A stretch of DNA of 64,000 bases from Bradyrhizobium sp. (GCF_022844465.1 NZ_JALHLP010000014.1:1-64000), one strand, 5' to 3'. Positions 26,744 through 36,167 are shown, numbered from the stretch's first letter. Program-made: numbers and translations. The notes: generated by a model from the sequence alone, not told the origin.

Positions 26744-26922
26744 GTGACCACTCCTACTGGATTCCTGTCCTGATTGATTTCCGCGTGCCGCCTGACCGAC
26801 GATCGTGCTTTCGGCCTTCCCATGTGCAGAAGGCCCAGATCGAGCGGGACCAGCATCAAGACGATTGCGCACAGCAGGACGGTCAGACCGCCGATCGCCA
26901 GTTCGGATAACAGAATTGTCAT
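26638..26922 (-). CDS. Doubtful small membrane ORF
   Basis: The ATG at 26922 has GGAG 6 nt upstream and opens a hydrophobic stretch (ELAIGGLTVLLCAIVLMLVP) typical of a small membrane protein. The last third of the frame overlaps the 26534-26743 gene out of frame and looks like non-coding translation. Either the true gene was shortened by a mutation, or this is chance. Confidence 0.35.
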   Translation of the reverse strand: MTILLSELAIGGLTVLLCAIVLMLVPLDLGLLHMGRPKARSSVRRHAEINQDRNPVGVVTCVHDLFLDLPPTVHRIRSCMVGASRSSDSLSRSR

Positions 26923-27111
26923 GGATGGCTCCATTGCCAGCCGATGGGACAGGGAAATGAAATCGCGCCCAGTATGGACATCCGCGCCCGCCAGCCATCA
27001 TTCATCCGAATGATCTGCACCCGATATTTGGGAAACATGGCGCCGATGCCGGCGCGCCTGCGTTGCGACCGCCCCTCGCTCGCGAACGGTCTGGGCGCGG
27101 ATCGGCTCTGA

Positions 27112-28263
27112 CTACCGCCCTGATTTCAAGGGAGCGGTAGAGCGAGCCACCAGACGAACAAGATCGGCCTGTCGGGCCGTGCCGGTTTTTGCGAAGACTT
27201 TCTGCAGGTGGGTCTTGACCGTATTGACGCTGACGCCCAAACGGTCTGCAGTTTCCTGCGGCGTGTGGCTGGCCGCCACCTGCTCCAGCACATTGCGTTC
27301 CGCCGCAGTCAGCCCGTAAAGAAGTCCTATTGCCTCCATCGGTGGCGGCGCGCCTTCGGCGGGATCCTGGATGATGACCGCCGCAGCGCCGGGCAGCGTC
27401 GCCAGCGGATTGCGCCCGTCACGCCACTCGAGCGGCAAGACATTGGCGATCAGGCCCGATCCCTCCTCGTCCGGCAGCGGAATCGCATGCTGCCCGCTGA
27501 TCGAAGGCGCCCTTCCGGCGCTGCTCTCTTGCAGGGCCCGCGACAGTGCATCGCGCGCGTGGGGCCGGACGGCAACGAGACGACCGTTCCTCGACCGCAA
27601 CGCATTGCCCTCCTTCAGTATCGCTTCCGCCGAACCATTCATGTAGGAAATCCGTCCGTCCTCTTCGGTCAGCAGGACGCCGGTAGAGAGGTGATCGACC
27701 GTTTCGGCGAGCCGCACCGCCGCGATCGATTGCAGATCGAGGGCATCCGAGATCAGAAGCGCCCGGCAGATATGCGGCGACAGCAATTCCATCTGTCGCA
27801 GATCGTTGTCGGTGAAACGCGACTGGACGTCGGATCTGGCGACCGAGAACCACGCGACGCGCTTGCCGGATTTCAGCACCAGGACGCCGATGACATCGCG
27901 GAAGCCGAGCGGTCGCACCCACTTGAGATAGAAGTCGCTGTTGAGCGGTTCGCGTTCGCCGGCCAGCATGGTCATGGTCGCGACCTCGCCCAGATGCTCG
28001 AAGGCGACCTGCTTCATCGCCGGCATTCGCGACGCCGCGAGCTTTTCGAAGTAGAGCCGAAGAAACGATTGGCGGTCGCCGTCCTCGAACACCGTGGCGC
28101 CGCTGCTGCTGAGACGGCCCTGGACCACCATCGAGCTCGCCGCACTTTCGCCGAAGGCGGAGATCAGCGGCAACGTGCGCGACCATTCCTGGGGCTGAAG
28201 CACACAGTCGTAAACCGATCCGATAATGTCCGACAATCGCTCGGGCCGCATCGTCAGATCCAA
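27112..28263 (-). CDS. LuxR-family transcriptional regulator
   Basis: Regulator of 383 residues. The C-terminal 65 residues form a LuxR-type helix-turn-helix: YGLTAAERNVLEQVAASHT, then VSVNTVKTHLQKVF with the recognition helix. The upstream part lacks a phospho-acceptor Asp domain and instead has a PAS-like region around residues 190-260 (HLSTGVLLTEEDGRISYMNG). It is translated with the upstream amidase gene (10-nt overlap), so it probably controls or is co-controlled with the amidase and flavin oxidoreductase genes. The ligand is unknown. Confidence 0.85.
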   Translation of the reverse strand: MDLTMRPERLSDIIGSVYDCVLQPQEWSRTLPLISAFGESAASSMVVQGRLSSSGATVFEDGDRQSFLRLYFEKLAASRMPAMKQVAFEHLGEVATMTMLAGEREPLNSDFYLKWVRPLGFRDVIGVLVLKSGKRVAWFSVARSDVQSRFTDNDLRQMELLSPHICRALLISDALDLQSIAAVRLAETVDHLSTGVLLTEEDGRISYMNGSAEAILKEGNALRSRNGRLVAVRPHARDALSRALQESSAGRAPSISGQHAIPLPDEEGSGLIANVLPLEWRDGRNPLATLPGAAAVIIQDPAEGAPPPMEAIGLLYGLTAAERNVLEQVAASHTPQETADRLGVSVNTVKTHLQKVFAKTGTARQADLVRLVARSTAPLKSGR

Positions 28264-29702
28264 CCTTTCGGCGCCACGAAACCATAAAAGCCCCGTTCAA
28301 GCTGGCGCGCGACCTCGATGCACATCAGGTCACCGTAGCTGGGGCCAACGATCTGAACGCCGACCGGCAAGCCGGACCTTGTCAGCCCGGCCGGCGCAAC
28401 GGTCGAAGGCAGATAGGCCACCGTGGTGAAAGCGCCCCAAAAGGTGGGGTCGGCCGGAGAGGTCGGGCGTCCCTTAACCACGACTTTCCGTTCGTGCCAT
28501 GCGTGCTTGGGGTCGTGCGGCACGGCGACGGTAGGCGCCGCCGGGCACAACAGCACGTCCCAATCGGCAAAAAAGGCCTTCCACGCCCGCCGTAGCGAAT
28601 TGCGCGCAGCGTCCATCTCTAGCCAATCGGCGTGGGTGAAAACCCTTTCCACGGCTGCGCCATCCTTGTCGGTGGTCATGAAGCGCGCCCGGAGATGGCT
28701 CAGCCGGTTCCAGAACGCCTCGTCATTCTTGCGCCGGGAGAGGCCCGCCATCAGCAATCCGCCGAAAATCCGGAAGGCGACGACGTTGTCAAACGCGGGC
28801 CGCGCCTGATCGGATAGCTTGGCGCCGTTCGTGGCCAAGAAGTCCGCCACGGCCTGGATGCGATCCTGAACTTCGGTATCGACGGGGAAGTTCGCGTCCT
28901 CCCGCATGACGGCGACACGCAGCTCACTGATTTTCTTCGTGCGCGCCGGCGGCAACTTCAGTTGCCACGCCGGCGCATCGTCCGGCTCCGGGCCGCTGAT
29001 CAGCGACAACGCCAGCTCAAGGTCGTCGGCTGCTCGCGCAAGAGGGCCGGTAACGGCGAGGTCCGGCCGGTTGCTGAGGCCGGGCATGACATGGCCATCG
29101 GAGTTGGTGATGCCGAAAGTCGGCTTGTGGCCGTAAATGCCGCAATAATGCGCGACGTTCCGGACGCCGCCGCCGAAATCCACGCCGATGTCGAGCGCGG
29201 TCAGCCCTGCGGCCAACGCGGCCGCCGCGCCGCCCGACGATCCGCCCGGCGACCGCTCGAGATCCCAGGGATTACTGGTCGTTCCGTAAATCTCGTTGAC
29301 GGTCGCCCAGCCAATCAGATAGGCCGCGACATTGGTCTTTCCGAAAGCGACCGCGCCGGCGTCGATATAGCGTTGGACCGCCTGCGCGTTACCCACCGGC
29401 CGACGATCCCTGAGTTCCGGAACACCCCACGTTGAGGGCAGTCCCGCAACGTCGAAACTATCCTTGATCGTGACGGATACGCCGTGCAGCGGACCCCATA
29501 CGTCGCCCTTGGCAAGCGCGGAATCAGCAGCCTTCGCCCGTCTTCGCGCGCCCGCGATATCCATCGCGACGACGGCATTTACGCGTGAGTTGTGCTTCTC
29601 GATGCGCGCCAGATAAAGATCGAGCAGTTCCTCCGACCCGATCTTCTTTTGCCTGATGAGAGCCGCGAGTGCTGTTGCTGACCGGAACGGAATGGTGTTC
29701 AT
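28254..29702 (-). CDS. Amidase signature protein lacking the catalytic serine
   Basis: The 482-residue protein has the amidase signature fold. The Lys of the triad is K80 (VTIKDSFD) and the cis-Ser is S155 in SPGGSSGG. The nucleophile normally sits 24 residues later in GGS(I/V)R, but here the sequence is DFGGGVRNVAHYCG, so position 179 is Gly; the codon is GGC. The remaining fold, including YGHKPT and the C-terminal GLPVGVQIVGP, is intact. It may be inactive, have another nucleophile, or be a binding protein. It overlaps the upstream flavin oxidoreductase by 4 nt and the LuxR gene by 10 nt. Confidence 0.88.
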   Translation of the reverse strand: MNTIPFRSATALAALIRQKKIGSEELLDLYLARIEKHNSRVNAVVAMDIAGARRRAKAADSALAKGDVWGPLHGVSVTIKDSFDVAGLPSTWGVPELRDRRPVGNAQAVQRYIDAGAVAFGKTNVAAYLIGWATVNEIYGTTSNPWDLERSPGGSSGGAAAALAAGLTALDIGVDFGGGVRNVAHYCGIYGHKPTFGITNSDGHVMPGLSNRPDLAVTGPLARAADDLELALSLISGPEPDDAPAWQLKLPPARTKKISELRVAVMREDANFPVDTEVQDRIQAVADFLATNGAKLSDQARPAFDNVVAFRIFGGLLMAGLSRRKNDEAFWNRLSHLRARFMTTDKDGAAVERVFTHADWLEMDAARNSLRRAWKAFFADWDVLLCPAAPTVAVPHDPKHAWHERKVVVKGRPTSPADPTFWGAFTTVAYLPSTVAPAGLTRSGLPVGVQIVGPSYGDLMCIEVARQLERGFYGFVAPKGWI

Positions 29703-31150
29703 TGCACTAATGCCGGGTGCTTCCCGTCCCCGTCGATCCTACCGCCGTCCTTGACGCCAAACGGCGCATTCGGCGAACACCAGGCCAAAATCTGGTTCAT
29801 CATTCTTTCCGGCGTTTCAAATCGGTTCTGATCGTAGCAACCAAGCGGGAATATCGCGGTGGAAGCGCAACACAGCGAACAGAACGAACAGGGATTCGCT
29901 GGCGTATTGGCGCCGGCATTGAATTGATCCAGAAGGTCCGGATTGGCAAGCAACGGGCGCGCGATCGCGACCAGGTCGCATTTCCCGGACTTCAACGCGC
30001 CGTCGATCACGTCGCGATCCTGAAATCCGCCGTTGGCGATCACGGGGATACTGACGGCTTGACGGATCGCCGCGGCGAAGTCCGCATTCGCCGCCGGCTT
30101 GAAGCGCCAGGCGCCGCCAAAAATCTTCTTCCTCGCCCAAGCAGGAAAGACGTTGAAGATTTGCGCCCGCATCCGGGCCTTTCGACTGAGAAAGCGGTAG
30201 GCGTTGAAGGTAACGACGACGGCTTCATCGGGAAAACCACCTGGACTCCCGTGCGGGTTGGGAAAGCCGAATCCACTGTCGATGTGCAGATAATCGACGC
30301 CGAGTTCCTCGAGTTTTCGCGCGTAGCGGGTGGTCTCGGCCAGATCGTTGCCGATCCAGGCGCGCCACGGCGGCGGTGGCCAAACCAGCGGAAAGCGCAG
30401 GCTGAGAGGTGAATTGTTGAAATCCCGGGCTGAAAGCCTGACACCGAACAGGAAGTCGGCGCCAACCGCCTTGCGCACGGCCCTGACGATATCATCCAGC
30501 AGCTGGAACCGGTTGTCGACCGACCCGCCATATCTGTCGGTACGCCGATTGGTGAGTGGGTTCAGGAACTGGTGGATCAGATATCCCTTGGAGGCCGTGA
30601 CTTCGATGCCGTCGCATTCCGCTGCAACGACCCGGTGAGCCGCGCGCGCAAAATCGCCGACCGTCGACTGGATCTCGTCGAGGCTCATCGCGCGGGCGCT
30701 GTTCGGGTAGCCGTACTGAAAGTCGAAGAAGGCAGAGGCCGACATTTGGTCCGCGTCTTGCGGCCGCAGGCTGGTGTGGGTGTGCGCACCAGTGTCGCCA
30801 ATCTGTACGATGTACCGGCATTCGTCCTTGCCGCGTCCGCCGGCCTTGATCTCCCGCACCGCGTCGCGCAGCGGACCTATGAAGCGATCGTCGTGCAGCG
30901 AGGGGTACTCCAGCGGCGACTGCCGCGCTTCGTTGACACTGATGGTCGGAGAAATGAGGCCAGCGACGCCGCCTTTGGCGAACCTCCTCTCAAAATGAAC
31001 CCACGCGGGGGAGACCGTGCCGTCATAATAGGCGGTTCGGCCACCCATCGACGAGCGAAGGATGCGATTGGCGAATGTAACGCCTTTTATTCTAAACGGC
31101 TCAAACAGCACAAACCGCTCCCATCGAGTGGTCAACTGCAGCGGACGCAA
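29699..31150 (-). CDS. NADH:flavin oxidoreductase (old yellow enzyme family)
   Basis: FMN-dependent TIM-barrel reductase of 483 residues. RILRSSMGGRTAYYDG at the N-terminus, GIEVTASKGYLIHQFLNPLTNRR and RYGGSVDNR in the middle, and IPVIANGG later are family features. The Cys-rich stretch CSFCSLCCAST followed by GCYDQ resembles the iron-sulfur ligands of 2,4-dienoyl-CoA reductase-type members. However, the NAD/FAD-binding C-terminal domain of those enzymes is missing, so electrons may come from a partner. It is the first gene of the OYE-amidase-LuxR operon. Confidence 0.87.
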   Translation of the reverse strand: MRPLQLTTRWERFVLFEPFRIKGVTFANRILRSSMGGRTAYYDGTVSPAWVHFERRFAKGGVAGLISPTISVNEARQSPLEYPSLHDDRFIGPLRDAVREIKAGGRGKDECRYIVQIGDTGAHTHTSLRPQDADQMSASAFFDFQYGYPNSARAMSLDEIQSTVGDFARAAHRVVAAECDGIEVTASKGYLIHQFLNPLTNRRTDRYGGSVDNRFQLLDDIVRAVRKAVGADFLFGVRLSARDFNNSPLSLRFPLVWPPPPWRAWIGNDLAETTRYARKLEELGVDYLHIDSGFGFPNPHGSPGGFPDEAVVVTFNAYRFLSRKARMRAQIFNVFPAWARKKIFGGAWRFKPAANADFAAAIRQAVSIPVIANGGFQDRDVIDGALKSGKCDLVAIARPLLANPDLLDQFNAGANTPANPCSFCSLCCASTAIFPLGCYDQNRFETPERMMNQILAWCSPNAPFGVKDGGRIDGDGKHPALVQ

Positions 31151-31385
31151 CTTTAGTCCAGAATAGCAGGACCAGCCAGCCTTTCCGGACTCGCTGGCGG
31201 GCGCGCAAGCCGGTGACCCGCGAAGCGACGTTCCCGCGGGCTGTTACCTGTCGTTGCGTATGCCGCAGTCTCGGCATCCGTCTCCGCCTTCCGCAATCTG
31301 TCGTGTGTCATTCGTTCGAGCGATGCCGCGCCTGCCATTGCCATCTAGCGTCCTCCGACGGGGATCCTCGTGATGGAGAAGACCA

Positions 31386-31910
31386 ATGGAAAACATCCTG
31401 GATCAGCTTGCGCTGGCCTCCCGGCGCGCTCCGGGCTCTCGCGTTTTTCAGATCTTGCGCAATGACGACCTGCCCAGACTGTATGCTTTCTTCCGGACGT
31501 TCGACTTCGACCAACGGCGGGCCTATTTCGGCGGCGGCGTTTCGGACCAATCGATTCACGACTACTGTCATGGGATCGAGTGGAGCCACACCACGGTGAT
31601 CGCGCGGAGCGGGCCCTACTGCATCGAGGCGATCGCGACGCTGGCTTCCCTGCCGCCCGATCGCGCCGTTGCCGAGCTTTCCGTGGGTTGCCCGCTTTCG
31701 TGCGATCAGCGGCCGATCATCGCCGAGCTCCTCAATCTCGCAACCGAGATCGCTGCACCGGCATGCCGGGCGCTCCTGGTACGGCGAGAACTCGCCCATC
31801 CCGACTTGCTGTCACTGCTGCGCGCGCATGCTCACGCCCGCTTCGATGACGAAACCGCTCGGATCGACCTGGCGGCAAGCGGGCGCGCCAAGACAGCCGC
31901 CGCCCGCTGA
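31386..31910 (+). CDS. Hypothetical protein, possibly GNAT-like
   Basis: A 174-residue product. The stretch LYAFFRTFDFDQRRAYFGGG followed by ISDQ-like residues and a Tyr-Cys pair resembles the start of certain GNAT proteins, where an F-R-x-L-x-x-x-x-R-x-x-R-F pattern precedes the fold. The canonical acetyl-CoA loop (R/Q-x-x-G-x-G/A) is not visible, so enzymatic activity is doubtful. A small membrane protein follows after 16 nt and may be cotranscribed. Confidence 0.6.
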   Translation: MENILDQLALASRRAPGSRVFQILRNDDLPRLYAFFRTFDFDQRRAYFGGGVSDQSIHDYCHGIEWSHTTVIARSGPYCIEAIATLASLPPDRAVAELSVGCPLSCDQRPIIAELLNLATEIAAPACRALLVRRELAHPDLLSLLRAHAHARFDDETARIDLAASGRAKTAAAR

Positions 31911-31926
31911 TCCCTGAAGAGCATCA

Positions 31927-32118
31927 ATGGAGCAGAGCATGCAAGGACCTCCGCGTTTTCTCAGCAGCGAAGATCGCCGCGCGATTCGCCGATGGAGGTG
32001 GCGCTCCATCGGAGTTTACGGATCTCTTCTCGCGGGTCTCATCGCATATATTGCCTTCAGCCAGCCTCGCGAGGCCGACCACGCGGCGGCCGATGCACCC
32101 GCATCGATAAATCGATGA
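31927..32118 (+). CDS. Small single-pass membrane protein
   Basis: A 63-residue product with an arginine-rich N-terminal half (RRAIRRWRWRS) and one transmembrane helix (GVYGSLLAGLIAYIAF). The positive charge before the helix predicts a cytoplasmic N-terminus. It follows the GNAT-like gene by 16 nt on the same strand. No family is recognised. Confidence 0.5.
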   Translation: MEQSMQGPPRFLSSEDRRAIRRWRWRSIGVYGSLLAGLIAYIAFSQPREADHAAADAPASINR

Positions 32119-32130
32119 GGCAGGCCGGTT

Positions 32131-32745
32131 TCAAGCCGCCGCCGGCTGCTTCAACGCGCGTTCCAGCAGTTCCAGCCGGTCCTGGCCCCAGAAAATCTCG
32201 CCCGAAGGCAATACATAGCTCGGCGCGCCGAACACCCCCGCTGCCAGCGCCTCCTGCGTAAACGTTTCATGGAGGGCGTCGAGTTCGGTGTCGCCCGCTC
32301 CCTGCGCGCGCAGTTCCGCGGCGTCGAGGCCGGCGCGCCGGGCGGCCAGCGCGATCGTCGCGGGATCGGCGAGTGTTTCCTCGCGCTCCCACAGCGCGCG
32401 TCCAAGCTCCAGCGACAGCCTGTGGGCGTCCTTCCCCTGCATGGCCGCTGCGATCACCAGACGGGTCGCCGCCGCGTCGTCACAGGGGAAGTACCGGGGT
32501 TCGAAATGGATCGGCAGACCGCGGACCTCGCGCCAACGCTTCAACTCCATCATCCGGTAAGCCCGCCGCTGCGGCGAGCGCTTGGGCAGCGGCAGTCCGC
32601 CGGTCTGCTCGAAGATCGGACCGAATTTGCAAGGCTTGACGTTGACGGTCGCACCGTTCCGCGCGGCGATTTCGCCGAACAGCGCACTGCCGAGGTAGGT
32701 CCAGGGCGAGTTGAGCGTCATGTAGTAATTGATGGTGACGGGCAT
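32131..32745 (-). CDS. 2-hydroxychromene-2-carboxylate isomerase/DsbA-family protein
   Basis: A 204-residue thioredoxin-fold protein of the kappa-class GST/HCCA isomerase type. It begins with INYYMTLNSPWTYLG, where the catalytic Ser takes the place of the DsbA cysteines, and ends with GVFGAPSYVLPSGEIFWGQDRL, the cis-Pro loop and conserved Trp-Gly-Gln-Asp. The family acts in naphthalene-type aromatic degradation with glutathione, but most genomic members have unknown substrates. No degradation genes are adjacent. Confidence 0.85.
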   Translation of the reverse strand: MPVTINYYMTLNSPWTYLGSALFGEIAARNGATVNVKPCKFGPIFEQTGGLPLPKRSPQRRAYRMMELKRWREVRGLPIHFEPRYFPCDDAAATRLVIAAAMQGKDAHRLSLELGRALWEREETLADPATIALAARRAGLDAAELRAQGAGDTELDALHETFTQEALAAGVFGAPSYVLPSGEIFWGQDRLELLERALKQPAAA

Positions 32746-32847
32746 GATGGCGGACTTCCTCGAAGCGGCTGATACCCGATCAAGCTAGCGGCTTTTTCGC
32801 TTCGGTGGAATCGGAACGGGGTCCAAGGCCGCGTCCGATTGCCGCCT

Positions 32848-33090
32848 TCAATTCAAGGCTTTCGTGATCTTGTGATCGAGATGGCCGGTCTTGTAGTCGC
32901 GCCGAAGCTGGCCAAGCGACGTTTCATTGAGGTGAAGCATGACGTCGCTCAGGCTGCTGGTCGGGGGATAACCGGCGGCAAAGCCTTGCCCATAAATCTT
33001 GCGCAAGGTGCCGATCAGGGTGGCGCCGTGCTTGTGGTTGATTTCCCCATCCTGATTTCGCTGGCGATTATCGAGACCCGCGTTGCTCAT
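32848..33090 (-). CDS. Conserved hypothetical protein
   Basis: An 80-residue hydrophilic product from the ATG at 33090. The sequence GEINHKHGATLIGTLRKIYG followed by a Leu-rich C-terminal half (LSDVMLHLNETSLGQLRRD) is a type I associate with small rhizobial proteins of unknown role. The longer open frame upstream is antisense to the caspase-like gene's end and is not adopted. Confidence 0.7.
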   Translation of the reverse strand: MSNAGLDNRQRNQDGEINHKHGATLIGTLRKIYGQGFAAGYPPTSSLSDVMLHLNETSLGQLRRDYKTGHLDHKITKALN

Positions 33091-33176
33091 GCCGCTCTCC
33101 CTTGTGCCTGTCGTCAAGCATCCTCCCGCCGAAGCCAATTGGCAATCGTGCACCGCAACCGGCGAGACGCCGCACC

Positions 33177-34862
33177 TCAGCGCGCGGCCGTCGCCGCGGT
33201 CCGGAAGTAGAAGGGCTCGCTTGGCAGCGATCCGTACACGAACGGCTCCTGCTTCCGGCCGGTTGCCGCCAGCACGTCGTCGCGGACGAAGCGAAACAGC
33301 ATGGATATCTCCAGGCCCGGCTGCCTCAGCCGCTTGAGCAGCGCCTTCATGAAGGGGCTGTTGCCGTCGTCGCCGTCGTGCGCCACCTGGCCGGCCTTCG
33401 CCGCGTAGGCAACCATGGTTCCGCCCCCGGGCTCCACCCGCGCCAGCCCCGATCCCAGCGAACGCGTGCTGTTGGTGAGGCGCATTTGCGGCGCGAAGGG
33501 ATTGTCCCGGCACGCGTCCAGCACGATCAGCCGCAGTCCCCGCACACCTTCGATCGCGGCGCTGAGTTCGTCGATCGACACCGCTTCGAGGCGCACGTCG
33601 CTGTCGGTCTTGAGCAGGGCGTCGACCGGCGTGAGCCAGTTGACGCCACCCATCTCGAGCCCGTGGCCGGCGAAATAGATCACCGCCCAGTCAGCGGTTT
33701 CCGCCTCCCTTGCGAAAGCGCGCAGGGCGGTGAACATCTGCTCGCGCGTCAGGTCGCGCAACAGCGTGACCTTGCGGAACCCGAGCGTGTCGAGTTCCGC
33801 TGCCAGCGCTTCCGCATCACGACCTGCGTTCGCGAGCGGCGAGACGTTCTGGTAGGTGGCATTGCCGATCACCAGCGCGACCCGGTTGCTCCGCTCCCGT
33901 GCCGGCTGCGCTCCCGTCGCGACCCGGTCCGGAACCGGCGGGGCCATCGTGCTGTCGAGCTCGCGCACGAGCTGCTCGGCCTCCCGGAACACGTCGGCAG
34001 CGTCGACGCTGGACAGCGGCAGCCGGCGCGCTGCGGCCAGCGCATCCCGCGCGACCGAAAGACTGCCGGTCCGCGACGCGGCGACGCTCTTCAGCGCGAA
34101 TCCTTCGGCGTTTGCAGGGTCGATCTTCAGGAGCGCCTCCAGCACCGCAAGCGCTTCGGTGTCGCGCTTCAGCGCCACCAGGCCCTTGCCATGCAACACG
34201 CCGATGTCCGATTCTGTCTTCGCCTGCGAATAGCTGGTGGTTATCTTGCGGGCGCGCGCGCGCCCTACCTGCACCAGCGCTTCCGCGGGACGGCCGGTTT
34301 GCAGCAGAAAGTCGGCCTGCATGATGAAGTTGTAGATCTCGCCGGGCTGGAGCTTCGTTGCGCTCTCAAGATCGGCCTGGCTTTCGGCAATCCGACCACT
34401 TCGCACCAACGCTGCGGCGCGGTTGCGCAGGATGCCCGCGCGGTCTGCATTCTTGCTGGCGAGCGACAACGCCCGCGTCGCATCGCTCACGGCAAGGTCG
34501 AACTGGCCCAGTCCGCTGCGGATCACCGTCCGGTTCAGCCACGCGTCGACGAAGTCCGGGTTGTCTTCCAGCGACCGGTCGCAGTTTGTCAGTGCATTCC
34601 TGTAATCGTGCCGCAGGATGTAATTATAGCACCGGTTGTAATAAGCCGTGGCGCGGTCGCGCTTCGATATGCCGCGTGAGTTGATGAGCGCCATGCAGGC
34701 TGTGAGACCGGCCTCGCCGTCGCTGGTGCGGCAGGTATGCCAGAGCTTCGCCGTGCTGTCGCCGGGAGCGGCCACGGACGGACCCGGACCGGACAGCAGG
34801 AGTGCGAATGCGAGTAAGGCCAATTTGCCGCCACACCTGAGAACAAAGGTGAGGTTCGTCAT
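33177..34862 (-). CDS. Exported TPR-containing caspase-family protein
   Basis: The 561-residue product has a signal peptide (LALLAFALLLSGPGPSVAA), then about 280 residues of tetratricopeptide-like helices (NYILRHDYRNALTNCDRSLE onward). The C-terminal metacaspase-type domain begins at RVALVIGNATYQNVSPL. The His of the dyad is in IYFAGHGLEMGG and the Cys in LIVLDACRDNPF, so the protease appears intact. Such proteins are common in Bradyrhizobium, usually periplasmic, with unknown targets. The ATG at 34862 is chosen to start the signal peptide; the frame extends to 34943. Confidence 0.87.
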   Translation of the reverse strand: MTNLTFVLRCGGKLALLAFALLLSGPGPSVAAPGDSTAKLWHTCRTSDGEAGLTACMALINSRGISKRDRATAYYNRCYNYILRHDYRNALTNCDRSLEDNPDFVDAWLNRTVIRSGLGQFDLAVSDATRALSLASKNADRAGILRNRAAALVRSGRIAESQADLESATKLQPGEIYNFIMQADFLLQTGRPAEALVQVGRARARKITTSYSQAKTESDIGVLHGKGLVALKRDTEALAVLEALLKIDPANAEGFALKSVAASRTGSLSVARDALAAARRLPLSSVDAADVFREAEQLVRELDSTMAPPVPDRVATGAQPARERSNRVALVIGNATYQNVSPLANAGRDAEALAAELDTLGFRKVTLLRDLTREQMFTALRAFAREAETADWAVIYFAGHGLEMGGVNWLTPVDALLKTDSDVRLEAVSIDELSAAIEGVRGLRLIVLDACRDNPFAPQMRLTNSTRSLGSGLARVEPGGGTMVAYAAKAGQVAHDGDDGNSPFMKALLKRLRQPGLEISMLFRFVRDDVLAATGRKQEPFVYGSLPSEPFYFRTAATAAR

Positions 34863-35018
34863 CGTCAACAACGCTCCCTGCGGCAGCGCTGACCCGCAGC
34901 GCTTCCGGTGTGGGTAAGTCGCGGGCGGAGCCTGAAGGTTCAATCCCTTTGAGCGGACCGTTGAGGTCTCGACCTGGGCCGGGCCCCCTGATCCTGAAAT
35001 CGCGTTCGCGACCGCGAG

Positions 35019-36014
35019 TCAGGCGGCGAAGACCAGACGTACCCGCGTGCCGGCGACGGTGGCGTAGGATATCTTCCCTTGCACTTGCTCCGCCAGGCTC
35101 TGCATGATCTTGAAGCCCAGGCTCTTGCTGTTGCCGGGATCGAAATCTGCCGGCAATCCTCTGCCGTCGTCCTGGATGTTCAGCGCGCAGGTTTCCTGAT
35201 CGAGCCGCTCCAGCGTGATCGCGATAGAACCTTTCTGCCCTTCCGCAAAGGCATGCTTCAACGAATTGGTGACCACCTCGGTGACGATCAGCGACAAGGT
35301 GACGAGCCTGGTCACGTCGAAGCTGATCGCCGGCGCATCGACCAGGCAAACGACGTTTTTTGCGCCCGTCGCGTCGAGAAGGTCGGCGCATAATTCCTGA
35401 AAATAGCGGCCGGCCGGGATGTTGACGGCGGACGGATCGTACAGGCGCCGGTGAATGCGCGACATGACCATGACGCGGTTTTGTGCGTCTTCGAGCGCCG
35501 TGCGGGCGGCCTCCGGGTCGCCGCCCACCTTGCGCTTCTGCAGGGCAAGCAGGCCAGCCACGAACATCATGTTGTTGGCGACGCGATGTTGCAGTTCCTG
35601 AAACATGGTGCGGAGTTGCTTGTTGAGACCGGCCGTCAACCCGCGCTCATGTTCCAGACGGGCGGCAGACTCGTTCATCAGATGGATCAGAAGGATGTCG
35701 ATGCCGACGATGAAGGCGTAGAAGATCAGCGCGAGCGCCGCAGCACCATCGACGGCGAACGAGTCGAACGGCGGGATGAACCAGTACCAGGAGGCGAGCC
35801 CGCCAACGACGGCGCAAACGATACCAGCGCGAACGCCACCGACGAACGTGGTCAGGATCACCGCGGGGAAGAACGTCAGAAACGGGTAGCCTGGCGGCAG
35901 CGTCCCCTCGAGCCCAAACCGGGCGGAGAGCGCCAGCGAGAAAGCGACTGCTCCGAAGACGTAGCCGAACCACGGGTGCCGCCGAAGCCGTTCGGCAGAC
36001 TTCATCAAGTCCAT
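35019..36014 (-). CDS. Membrane sensor histidine kinase (DUF4118, HisKA_2 type)
   Basis: Kinase of 331 residues. The N-terminal ~112 residues contain the four-helix DUF4118 membrane region also found in KdpD. The phospho-acceptor is H143 in FQELQHRVANNM, the HisKA_2 signature, and the ATPase domain has an intact N box (VTEVVTNSLKHAF) and DDGRGLP. Such kinases often feed the PhyR/EcfG stress pathway, and the phyR locus lies 4 kb away. A dedicated response regulator is not adjacent. Confidence 0.88.
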   Translation of the reverse strand: MDLMKSAERLRRHPWFGYVFGAVAFSLALSARFGLEGTLPPGYPFLTFFPAVILTTFVGGVRAGIVCAVVGGLASWYWFIPPFDSFAVDGAAALALIFYAFIVGIDILLIHLMNESAARLEHERGLTAGLNKQLRTMFQELQHRVANNMMFVAGLLALQKRKVGGDPEAARTALEDAQNRVMVMSRIHRRLYDPSAVNIPAGRYFQELCADLLDATGAKNVVCLVDAPAISFDVTRLVTLSLIVTEVVTNSLKHAFAEGQKGSIAITLERLDQETCALNIQDDGRGLPADFDPGNSKSLGFKIMQSLAEQVQGKISYATVAGTRVRLVFAA

Positions 36015-36167
36015 AGCGATTCCGGACCCACCGATAACCGATACTGAGTTTTCATGGTTAAGGCCGGTATCCCTGCTCCAGTGACCATTTGGGTTGCGAT
36101 GGATGACAGGTCAAGCGGCTAGTTGCGGAACTGAGATTCATGGTGGCGGAAACTTCGCGAACGCGCG

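Noticed and set aside
31153..31344. 63-codon minus-strand frame upstream of the flavin oxidoreductase
   Set aside because: No Shine-Dalgarno, composition like random high-GC DNA.
33102..34679. Plus-strand open frame opposite the caspase-like gene
   Set aside because: Antisense shadow with no recognisable protein features.
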